Source: Spirochaetia bacterium (GTDB taxonomy: Bacteria; Spirochaetota; Spirochaetia; JABMQR01). From it: 5,424 nt of DNA. A program made the position numbers and the translations under genes. Positions 1-5,145 of this stretch are shown in pieces. The notes under the pieces are model-generated. The model did no database searches and was not told where the DNA came from. It saw only the letters and a program-made list of their open reading frames with translations. The stretch is taken from contig JADHUD010000184.1 of NCBI GenBank assembly GCA_016784705.1, forward strand, positions 1 to 5,424, read 5' to 3'. Each line of letters opens with the position of its first letter. The stretch's first letter is position 1.

Positions 1-117
1 GAAGAGGCAAGCACCGTTGCTTTTTCACTGTTGCAGCCAGGAGATTTGTTTATTACTATGGGAGCTGGGAGTAATCGGGAAACAGCGGAAATACTCTTTG
101 CACGTTTGGAAGAATGA
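1..117 (+). CDS. murC: MurC, UDP-N-acetylmuramate--L-alanine ligase, C-terminal end (partial)
   Basis: Only the last 38 codons are in the window; the gene begins upstream of base 1 and ends at TGA 115-117. The visible piece contains LLQPGDLFITMGAG, which matches the C-terminal strand and glycine turn of Mur ligases (typical MurC: L.PGDLVL.MGAGD). MurC is the cytoplasmic ATP-dependent ligase that adds L-alanine to UDP-MurNAc, the first amino-acid step of peptidoglycan precursor synthesis. The assignment rests on a short motif, but it is supported by the neighbours: in other spirochaetes murC sits just upstream of yicC, cmk and miaA (from memory of Borrelia gene order). MurD or Mpl could give a similar tail, so the exact ligase is less sure than the family. 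Confidence 0.72.
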   Translation, partial: EEASTVAFSLLQPGDLFITMGAGSNRETAEILFARLEE

Positions 118-126
118 GTTATCTTA

Positions 127-153
127 TTGAAAAATTGTACCAGATCATATATT
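127..153 (+). promoter_or_regulatory. weak promoter candidate upstream of yicC
   Basis: TTGAAA at 127-132 resembles a -35 box (5 of 6) and TATATT at 148-153 a -10 box (5 of 6), but the spacer is only 15 bp, below the usual 16-18. It lies in the 118-bp gap after murC. No terminator-like hairpin with a T-run separates murC from yicC, so read-through from murC is equally possible. Confidence 0.25.
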
Positions 154-186
154 TGGGTCAGACACCAGTTAGTGTTCACATCTTTT

Positions 187-213
187 GCTGCACTTAGCTG
201 CACATAACTGAAT
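187..213 (+). repeat. 10-bp-period direct repeat before yicC
   Basis: GCTGCAC occurs at 187-193 and again at 197-203, exactly 10 bp apart, with a decayed third unit (ACTGAAT, 207-213) in the same phase. It ends just before the yicC Shine-Dalgarno (AGGAGG, 217-222). Repeats spaced by one helical turn can be protein-binding sites, but two clear copies of a 7-mer could also be chance. Confidence 0.35.
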
Positions 214-235
214 ACCAGGAGGATCTCTAAAAAGC

Positions 236-1102
236 ATGAAAAGTATGACCGGCTATGGAAATAGTGAATATCAGAATGAACTGTTCAGAGTATCTGTAGA
301 AATAAAATCTTATAATAACCGGTATCTTGATATTCAAGTAAATTCCCCATCGTATCTCTCTGTTTTTGAACAGGAAATAAAGAATCTGATAAAGGCTCAA
401 GTTACCAGAGGCCGTATAGATGTTAATATCCACATAAAGCAGTTTGAATCGAACCTTGACATCATTGTTGATAAACAAGTAGTTTCCAAATTGCTGACTG
501 CCTATAAAACCATAGCAGAAATTGCCGGGTTAGATGAAAATCCCGCACTCAGCCATTTTCTCGGCAATGAGGATGCCATCAAACTGGTAAAAAATATTGA
601 TGCGGAAATCTATCATCAAGCTGTAATAGAACAGATACAAAGTGCAATGGAGCCTTTCTGTCAAACCAGGGAACATGATGGTCAGATGACCTTTGAAGAT
701 ATAATCCGCAATTTACATAAATTCGAACAATCTTTTGCAATAGTGTGTGAACAGGCGGATAGTCTGGAAGCAAAGCTTCATGACAACCTCACCGAACGGT
801 TTCAGCAATTGCTGGGTGATGGATATGACGAGGGGCGGATATTGCAGGAGGTTGGGGTGATGCTTAATAAATATACGGTGAATGAGGAGATTCAGCGAAT
901 CAGGAGTCATCTAAACCAATTCAAAGGGGTGATGGAGAAAGAAGCTGCAGCGGGTAAAAAACTTGATTTCATATGCCAGGAACTGAATCGTGAAATAAAT
1001 ACCACTGCCTCAAAGAGTGTAATTGCTGAAATCAATCAGGCAGTAGTTTTGATGAAAGATTCTCTTGAAAATATACGTGAGCAATTACGGAATATTGAAT
1101 GA
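236..1102 (+). CDS. yicC: YicC/YloC family endoribonuclease
   Basis: The 288-residue length is normal for the family. The N-terminal YicC domain opens with MKSMTGYG, followed by VEIKSYNNRYLDI (21-33; family WE.RSVN.RYLE) and the strand RGRIDVNIHI (58-67). The C-terminal DUF1732 part (about 200-288) is well kept: RILQEVGVMLNKYTVNEEI, RIRSHLNQF, GKKLDFICQELNREIN and ASKSVIAEI, ending in REQLRNIE. The usual DK.DI.EE motif reads NKYTVNEE here, a mild divergence. YicC proteins are reported to be endoribonucleases that act on small RNAs such as RyhB in E. coli; the target in this organism is unknown. The ATG at 236 is chosen because its N-terminus fits the family and AGGAGG lies at 217-222, although the spacing of 13 is long; ATG 245 would lose the conserved MKS start. 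The gene follows murC and precedes cmk by 35 bp. Confidence 0.93.
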   Translation: MKSMTGYGNSEYQNELFRVSVEIKSYNNRYLDIQVNSPSYLSVFEQEIKNLIKAQVTRGRIDVNIHIKQFESNLDIIVDKQVVSKLLTAYKTIAEIAGLDENPALSHFLGNEDAIKLVKNIDAEIYHQAVIEQIQSAMEPFCQTREHDGQMTFEDIIRNLHKFEQSFAIVCEQADSLEAKLHDNLTERFQQLLGDGYDEGRILQEVGVMLNKYTVNEEIQRIRSHLNQFKGVMEKEAAAGKKLDFICQELNREINTTASKSVIAEINQAVVLMKDSLENIREQLRNIE

Positions 1103-1137
1103 ATCGTAATAAAAAACTTAGAAATTAGGGGAAAAAT

Positions 1138-1674
1138 GTGAAAATTGCAATATCGGGTAAGAGTGGATGCGGAAACACTTCAGTCAGTAGAATTGTGGCA
1201 GATCAGCTGGGGTATTCCATGATTAATTATACCTTTCGTTCTATGGCAGAAGAAGCAAGTATCCCATTTAAAGAATTTTGTGCTTTGGCAGAGAGTGATG
1301 ACAGTTATGATATTCAATTGGATAAAGCTCAGGTAGCCATGGCTTCTTCAGGTGATTGTGTTCTGGGTTCCAGGCTTGCTATCTGGATGCTTAAGGATGC
1401 TGATCTGAAGGTATACATGTATGCTGAACCTGAGGTGCGTGTTCAAAGAATTATGAGGCGTGAAAAGAGGCCGTTTGATGTAATTCTTCAGGAGACTCTG
1501 GAGAGGGATGCAAAAGATAGCGCGCGGTATATGCGGATTTATGGAATTGATACGAATGACTACTTATTCGCCGACCTGATTTTAAATACAAATGAGCTTG
1601 ACCAATTTCAGGCAGCTGAGAAAATAATTGAAAAAGTTGAAGAGGTTTTAAAGACTATACACGCATCAGGTTAA
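1138..1674 (+). CDS. cmk: AAA-type (archaeal-like) cytidylate kinase with altered P-loop
   Basis: This 178-residue protein is the short NMP-kinase form found in archaea and spirochaetes, not the ~225-residue bacterial Cmk. Such enzymes phosphorylate CMP/dCMP with ATP in the cytoplasm. Visible landmarks are MKIAISGKSGCGNTSVS (1-17, P-loop), the D..D segment AESDDSYDIQLDKAQ (51-65), GSRLAIWML (77-85; archaeal GRLAGWM, NMP-binding) and RDAKDSARYMRIYGIDTND (123-141; lid and conserved YGID). The striking feature is the P-loop GKSGCGNT (7-14): the Walker A lysine expected at 13 is asparagine, while a lysine stands at 8. I recall the same GCGNT form in other spirochaete homologues, so it is probably a lineage trait. 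The start is GTG 1138, with GGGG at 1128-1131 as ribosome binding site; ATG 1136 is out of frame. Spirochaetes such as Borrelia carry two cmk genes, so this may be the second copy, and its kinase activity should not be assumed. Confidence 0.85.
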   Translation: MKIAISGKSGCGNTSVSRIVADQLGYSMINYTFRSMAEEASIPFKEFCALAESDDSYDIQLDKAQVAMASSGDCVLGSRLAIWMLKDADLKVYMYAEPEVRVQRIMRREKRPFDVILQETLERDAKDSARYMRIYGIDTNDYLFADLILNTNELDQFQAAEKIIEKVEEVLKTIHASG

Positions 1675-1684
1675 CAGATATAAT
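1656..1684 (+). promoter_or_regulatory. sigma70-type promoter candidate for rpoZ-miaA
   Basis: TATACA (1656-1661, 4 of 6 to TTGACA) and a perfect TATAAT (1679-1684) are separated by exactly 17 bp. The -35 lies in the last codons of cmk and the -10 just after its stop, so transcription would begin near 1691, giving a leader of about 77 nt before rpoZ. The -10 sits inside the small palindrome CAGAT-ATA-ATCTG (1675-1687). This would let rpoZ and miaA be transcribed independently of murC-yicC-cmk. Confidence 0.5.
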
Positions 1685-1706
1685 CTGATGATTCTATCGA
1701 CTGCAG

Positions 1707-1725
1707 AAGGAGTTATCACAACTCC
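1707..1725 (+). promoter_or_regulatory. leader hairpin covering a decoy Shine-Dalgarno
   Basis: GGAGTT (1709-1714) pairs with AACTCC (1720-1725) around the 5-nt loop ATCAC, a 6-bp stem. The left arm lies in AAGGAGTT, a strong ribosome-binding sequence with no start codon at usable distance. The CTCC in the right arm could instead pair with GGAG of the true rpoZ site (1756-1759), so two alternative structures are possible. No T-run follows, so it is not an intrinsic terminator. Any regulatory role is inference. Confidence 0.35.
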
Positions 1726-1767
1726 GAAATCTCATTCATCCATTTGACTGTGCAAGGAGCAATATCT

Positions 1768-1965
1768 ATGGGAATACCTATTAATAAGTTAATTGATAGT
1801 AAAGAAAATGTTTATCAACTTACCTGTATAGCTATTAAACAGACTGAAAAAATCATCAGACCTGAATTGGAAGAGGGTGAAGAAGAGACCGAGAAAATAA
1901 TCTCAGAAGCGATATCCATGGTTCTTGAGAATACAATAGAAATAAACATTGAAGAGATTGAATAG
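1768..1965 (+). CDS. rpoZ: RNA polymerase omega subunit (spirochaete-type)
   Basis: This 65-residue acidic protein has no strong standalone motif, but MGIPINKLID (1-10) and ENVYQLTCIAIKQTEKII (13-30) align with the omega core (NR[FY]ELV..AAKRARQL). After an acidic linker (LEEGEEETEK, 34-43), the helix IISEAISMVLENTIEINIE resembles omega's TV.AL.EI..G.I. Omega binds the beta-prime C-terminus, aids RNA polymerase assembly and is a ppGpp site in some bacteria. Small genes of this type, called omega or hypothetical, lie between cmk and miaA in spirochaetes. The start is ATG 1768, because AAGGAG at 1754-1759 is 8 nt upstream; an in-frame TTG at 1744 would add eight residues and lie before that site. 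The 3' end overlaps miaA. The family call is moderate because the arginines of AAKRARQ are not kept. Confidence 0.7.
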   Translation: MGIPINKLIDSKENVYQLTCIAIKQTEKIIRPELEEGEEETEKIISEAISMVLENTIEINIEEIE

Positions 1966-2869
1966 AGTAGTACTAGTATTTGGACCCACAGGGGTCGGGA
2001 AAACGGCACTAATTGAGGGTTTGGCCGGGCAAAAGGCTGAAATCGTTAGTGCGGATTCCTTACAGGTATATCGTGGTCTTGATATAGGGACCGCAAAACC
2101 AACCAGCAGACAGCAAAATGAAATTCCCCACCATCTAATAGATATTTGTGACCCTTTTGAACCATTCACAGTTGGAATGTTTGTGAATTCAGCCGATCAT
2201 GCTGTGAAATTAATACATGATTCCGGTAATATTCCGGTGATATCAGGCGGAACGGCCTACTATATTAAGCATTACCTTACCGGATTGCCGTCAGCACCGG
2301 TTTCGGACAGTAAAATCCGGAGATACATCGAACAGCTCTATCAGCAGCGGGGAATTGCATACTGTATAGAAAAACTTCAGCAGGTTGATCCAGTCTCTGC
2401 TGAAAAAATCAATCCCAATGACATCTACAGAATATTACGTGCGCTTGAGGTGTTTGAGACTTCCGGGAAGCCCCTCTCTTCATACAGCATGAAGGAATAT
2501 ATTCGGGATGATATTGATCCTGTAATAATTGGACTCTATCGGGATAAAACAGAACTTCACCGCCGGATAGAGGAGCGGGTTGATGATATGTTCAGACAGG
2601 GCCTGCCGGATGAGATTAAGTCCTTAATACGAGCAGGGGCAAATGCCGGTTGGCCGGGAATGAAAGGTATCGGGTACAGAGAGTTCTTTCAGGCTGCCGC
2701 CAGCGGAGAGTATTCATACCGAGTCATATCCAGTTTGATCAAGCGTAACAGCAAGACCTATGCAAAACGGCAGATGACTTTTTTCAGGAGTCTCCCGAAT
2801 GTTCTTTGGCTGCATCCGGAAGATGATAAAGAACGCATTAATCAACTATTGTTGAGTCAATTCTCCTGA
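1949..2869 (+). CDS. miaA: MiaA, tRNA dimethylallyltransferase
   Basis: MiaA transfers the dimethylallyl group from DMAPP to N6 of A37 in tRNAs that read codons starting with U (i6A37). The 306-residue length is typical. Motifs appear in order: P-loop GPTGVGKT (12-19, with T19), SADSLQVYRGLDIGTAKPT (34-52, where D36 is the catalytic base of the family), PHHLIDI (61-67), PVISGGTAYYIKHYLTGLP, INPNDIYRILRALEV, SGKPLS, LHRRIEERVDDM, GIGYREFF and the closing RNSKTYAKRQMTFFRSLP. No key motif is missing. The only in-frame starts before the P-loop are TTG 1949 and TTG 1958, neither with a clear ribosome binding site, so translation is probably coupled to rpoZ (17- or 8-bp overlap). The 3' end overlaps the convergent minus-strand gene by 32 bp. 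Confidence 0.96.
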   Translation: MKRLNRVVLVFGPTGVGKTALIEGLAGQKAEIVSADSLQVYRGLDIGTAKPTSRQQNEIPHHLIDICDPFEPFTVGMFVNSADHAVKLIHDSGNIPVISGGTAYYIKHYLTGLPSAPVSDSKIRRYIEQLYQQRGIAYCIEKLQQVDPVSAEKINPNDIYRILRALEVFETSGKPLSSYSMKEYIRDDIDPVIIGLYRDKTELHRRIEERVDDMFRQGLPDEIKSLIRAGANAGWPGMKGIGYREFFQAAASGEYSYRVISSLIKRNSKTYAKRQMTFFRSLPNVLWLHPEDDKERINQLLLSQFS

Positions 2870-4184
2870 TTTCAGTAATCAGCCAATAGTCTTTTTTTAA
2901 TCTTACATCCAATTCTTCTCTGATGCTTTTTTGTTCAACTTGATTTCCGGTTTCAGTCTCTTTATCACCGGAGTCTTCGTCGGGAGAGGGCGCGGGAGTC
3001 CAGAGATCATATTCAGCTAAAAATGTATCTTCATCCAATTGTGTAATTTCAAGATCAGTGATTCCATAAATTATACTAGTAGGGTCAACTTCCGGTCTTC
3101 CCTGATCCAGCCACTCCTGTGCTGAAACCAACCCGTCATTCTGCTCATAGGCCAGACGGGTACGGCTGGTAACGAACAGGTAGGTAACCATATTCGTCGC
3201 TTCACTTTTTACCCCCCGGTCAAGACAGTCTCCTAATAGTTCAGAGTCAAGGCTGTTCTGGCTCTGGTAATAGAGTGCAATCATTTCCTCGGGAGGAAGA
3301 CCGGCAGTTGCCGGCGATTCAAGTATATTGCCGAGTATAGAGACTGAAAAGGCAACTATTGCTGCCAAAGCTAGTGTTGAGGCAATGAGAATGTTGCCCC
3401 GTTTTCTCAGAAATCTTTTTTTCTTCGCTCTCTTTTCACGGCCGGCAAGATAGGCTTGCAGTTTTTCGCTGGTGTCAATGGGATTTTCATTGAAGAAATC
3501 ATCATACAGTACCTTGAATTCTTCTATCCATGTGCCGATATCCTGAATTTCATCAGTTTTTCTTGCATTCAGTATCTTCTGTATCCATTCTCCAGCTTTT
3601 GGGTTTAATTTTCCGGGGTACAGGTTTATTGGTGTGGGCTTATAGGAATCATCCCTTGCATCCTGGTTCTCCAGAGGAGCTTGACCAGCGATGTAATGAT
3701 AGAGATAGGATGCCAGCAGATATACAGATATTTTCTCATCTCTGAACCCGGGCCGTACCCATTTTTCATAGGTCCAATCAATCTGTTCACTATTTTTTCC
3801 GGTTATCTGCAGTTCCATAATTGAGAAAGGAAGCAAAAGTATCCCGCCGCCTTCGATAAGGTAGAGTGCATCCTGCGGTATAAATCTCTTGCAGTTTACT
3901 AATTTCAGTAATTCAGCTATATCTCTGATTCTAGCCAGAAAATCTGTTTTCTCCAGAGTAAAAAGAGCTTCGAGCTGAAGGAGTTTAATTGGTTCAAAGT
4001 AGATATATCTGTTTCCGTTTTGCTGAGTAAATCCCTGCCAATACCATTCACTGAGTTTACCGTCTTTATACAGATATCCTGATTCGCGTTTGCCCTGCCA
4101 AATATTAGTTGGGATGGCAGTCTCTTCCGGTGAAATGTAGAGTAAAGTCTTAAGTGTACCATGTATCGCGGCGGTTTCAATCAT
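2838..4184 (-). CDS. single-pass membrane protein with degenerate protein-kinase-like domain
   Basis: This 448-residue protein is not a family I can name. Residues about 55-235 follow the order of a kinase C-lobe: hinge-like YIYFEP (60-65), a helical stretch, KRFIPQDALYLI (99-110) where kinases have HRDLKPENILID, GILLLPFS (114-121) where they have the DFG strand, WVRPGF (142-147) for the APE region, and ISVYLLASYLYHYIAGQAPL (152-171) for the SDVYSLG..LYELLTG..PF helix. The catalytic Asp, Asn, DFG Asp and helix-F Asp are replaced by F101, A106, P119 and S153, and I find no glycine loop or VAIK lysine, so it should be a pseudokinase. A very basic stretch (251-263) precedes one membrane helix (about 264-286), predicting N-inside. 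The outer part (287-448) begins with a possible NTF2-like helix and has an acidic low-complexity linker (400-419). The start is ATG with AAGGAA at 4194-4199, overlapping the upstream MEMO gene by 8 bp. Confidence 0.85.
   Translation of the reverse strand: MIETAAIHGTLKTLLYISPEETAIPTNIWQGKRESGYLYKDGKLSEWYWQGFTQQNGNRYIYFEPIKLLQLEALFTLEKTDFLARIRDIAELLKLVNCKRFIPQDALYLIEGGGILLLPFSIMELQITGKNSEQIDWTYEKWVRPGFRDEKISVYLLASYLYHYIAGQAPLENQDARDDSYKPTPINLYPGKLNPKAGEWIQKILNARKTDEIQDIGTWIEEFKVLYDDFFNENPIDTSEKLQAYLAGREKRAKKKRFLRKRGNILIASTLALAAIVAFSVSILGNILESPATAGLPPEEMIALYYQSQNSLDSELLGDCLDRGVKSEATNMVTYLFVTSRTRLAYEQNDGLVSAQEWLDQGRPEVDPTSIIYGITDLEITQLDEDTFLAEYDLWTPAPSPDEDSGDKETETGNQVEQKSIREELDVRLKKDYWLITEIRRIDSTIVD
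2845..2898 (+). terminator. branched intrinsic terminator candidate after miaA
   Basis: ACTATTG (2845-2851) pairs with CAATAGT (2884-2890), a perfect 7-bp outer stem. Inside it CTGATT (2866-2871) pairs with AATCAG (2877-2882) around a 5-nt loop. The outer stem is followed after one C by seven T's (2892-2898). The stems are AU-rich, so strength is uncertain. It spans the miaA stop and lies entirely within the last codons of the convergent gene. On the minus strand no T-run follows, so it would act only on plus-strand transcripts. Confidence 0.5.
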
Positions 4185-5031
4185 TTGCTATAATTCCTTC
4201 AGTTGATTTCGGTGATAATACTGCCGACAGGCTATATGTCGATCGATTTGCTGATTCCAATTCTGACTTGTGATATCCAATAACAGTCCAAATGCCGGTA
4301 AAATAACCCGTTTTTTTTACTGCTTCCAGAATATGTGCTCCGCACATGCTGATCCTCTTTTTCCCTAATGCCTCTAGAAGCGGTGAGGGATCTTTGCCGG
4401 TTAGAATATCTGCTGCAGTTTCGGCATGAATTTGAGCCCTGGCAGAGGGCAAATCTCCAGTAAGATTTGTCGAGACAACAAATAGTGTCTCTTCCGGTTT
4501 AAAGATTCTCAATGTTTTAGAGAGTTCCCGTGATGTTTCTGATGAAGGATTTCCCACCAGCAGCGGTATTACCGAATGTTCTCCAAACAGCTGGCGGATA
4601 TACGGCAATTGCAGTTCAATGGCTGGCTCTTCCTCAAAATATGAATTTCTCATGGCTGCAGAATCTGAAGTCCTGTCAATTTCCTGTAAGGTGATCTGAT
4701 CAATAGGAATAGTGAAGCCCGGCATACTGAAAGCTTCAGCTTCAGGAAAAAAGAGTGTATAATCGGCATCTTCAGTCAGTATGTCACCATGTAGAGGTGC
4801 AATTATCACAATATTTTTTGGGTTGATGTTTTTCAGTTCAGCATACATTTTACCCATTATCTCTGATACTTCAGCATAAGCGGCATGCGGAGATATAACA
4901 GCTAATGGAAGTGCAGTAATCTTCTGAATTCCTGACTGAGACGTTGTCATAGATGTAACAACATGTGAATGCAGGGTTGCCGGGTCTGCGGGGTAGAAGA
5001 CTGCATCACCAATGGGTTTCTGAATTATCAT
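4177..5031 (-). CDS. amrB: MEMO/AmmeMemoRadiSam system protein B family, divergent
   Basis: The 284-residue length and motif order fit the MEMO family, a fold related to class III extradiol dioxygenases. VFYPADPATL (11-20) matches the N-terminal FYP.D...L signature, ISPHAAYAEVSE (46-57) the PHAGY motif, IIAPLHGD (76-83) the GP.H motif, IELQLPYIRQLF (138-149) the IE.QLPFL helix, and SMCGAH (228-233) the late cysteine motif. H49, H81 and C230 match the metal ligands described for human Memo1. In contrast FVVSTNLTG stands where the family has ASSD.SH, giving N189 and G192 for Asp and His, and the EHSIE motif reads EPAIE. The substrate is unknown. Family members often sit beside AMMECR1 and radical-SAM genes, and neither is in this window. 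The start ATG has no good ribosome binding site; the end overlaps the next gene by 8 bp. Treat the gene symbol as family shorthand. Confidence 0.85.
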   Translation of the reverse strand: MIIQKPIGDAVFYPADPATLHSHVVTSMTTSQSGIQKITALPLAVISPHAAYAEVSEIMGKMYAELKNINPKNIVIIAPLHGDILTEDADYTLFFPEAEAFSMPGFTIPIDQITLQEIDRTSDSAAMRNSYFEEEPAIELQLPYIRQLFGEHSVIPLLVGNPSSETSRELSKTLRIFKPEETLFVVSTNLTGDLPSARAQIHAETAADILTGKDPSPLLEALGKKRISMCGAHILEAVKKTGYFTGIWTVIGYHKSELESANRSTYSLSAVLSPKSTEGIIAND

Positions 5032-5100
5032 ATCTATACATTACTGATTCTCTTCTTCATGGACAAGTGTTTCTCAGGGGGATTTGTAGAATGGCGAATA

Positions 5101-5126
5101 AAAGCTCCACGATAAAGCTTCACAAT
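5101..5126 (+). repeat. two-copy imperfect 13-bp tandem repeat
   Basis: AAAGCTCCACGAT (5101-5113) is followed directly by AAAGCTTCACAAT (5114-5126), with two differences, then by an A-rich run. It lies in the 114-bp gap between the NFACT-R gene and the MEMO gene. On the minus strand AAGCT/AGCTT of the two copies can form a 5-bp stem followed by TTATT, a very weak terminator-like shape. Probably minor. Confidence 0.3.
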
Positions 5127-5145
5127 AAAAAATGCAGTCCTGTAT

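Noticed and set aside
160..177. Hairpin ACAC-cagtta-GTGT as a murC terminator
   Set aside because: The stem is 4 bp with no T-run after it.
1675..1687. CAGAT-ATA-ATCTG palindrome as a terminator for cmk
   Set aside because: There is no T-run, and the sequence is better explained as containing the TATAAT -10 box.
1744..1767. TTG start at 1744 for rpoZ
   Set aside because: It would place the AAGGAG site inside the coding region and add residues with no match to omega; ATG 1768 has the correct spacing.
3530..3745. Plus-strand open frame of 71 codons
   Set aside because: It lies antisense to the kinase-like C-lobe of the well-supported minus-strand gene, has no recognisable family and no ribosome site evidence.
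3917..4180. Second minus-strand open frame of 87 codons in another frame
   Set aside because: It overlaps the start of the 448-residue gene, whose frame has the better ribosome site and a coherent domain order.
5038..5068. Minus-strand promoter TTGTCC-N17-TAATGT before the MEMO gene
   Set aside because: The -10 matches only 3 of 6 and it would give a nearly leaderless transcript.
5097..5120. Minus-strand terminator after the NFACT-R gene
   Set aside because: The stem AAGCT/AGCTT is 5 bp with a 9-nt loop and the tail is only TTATT; too weak to call.
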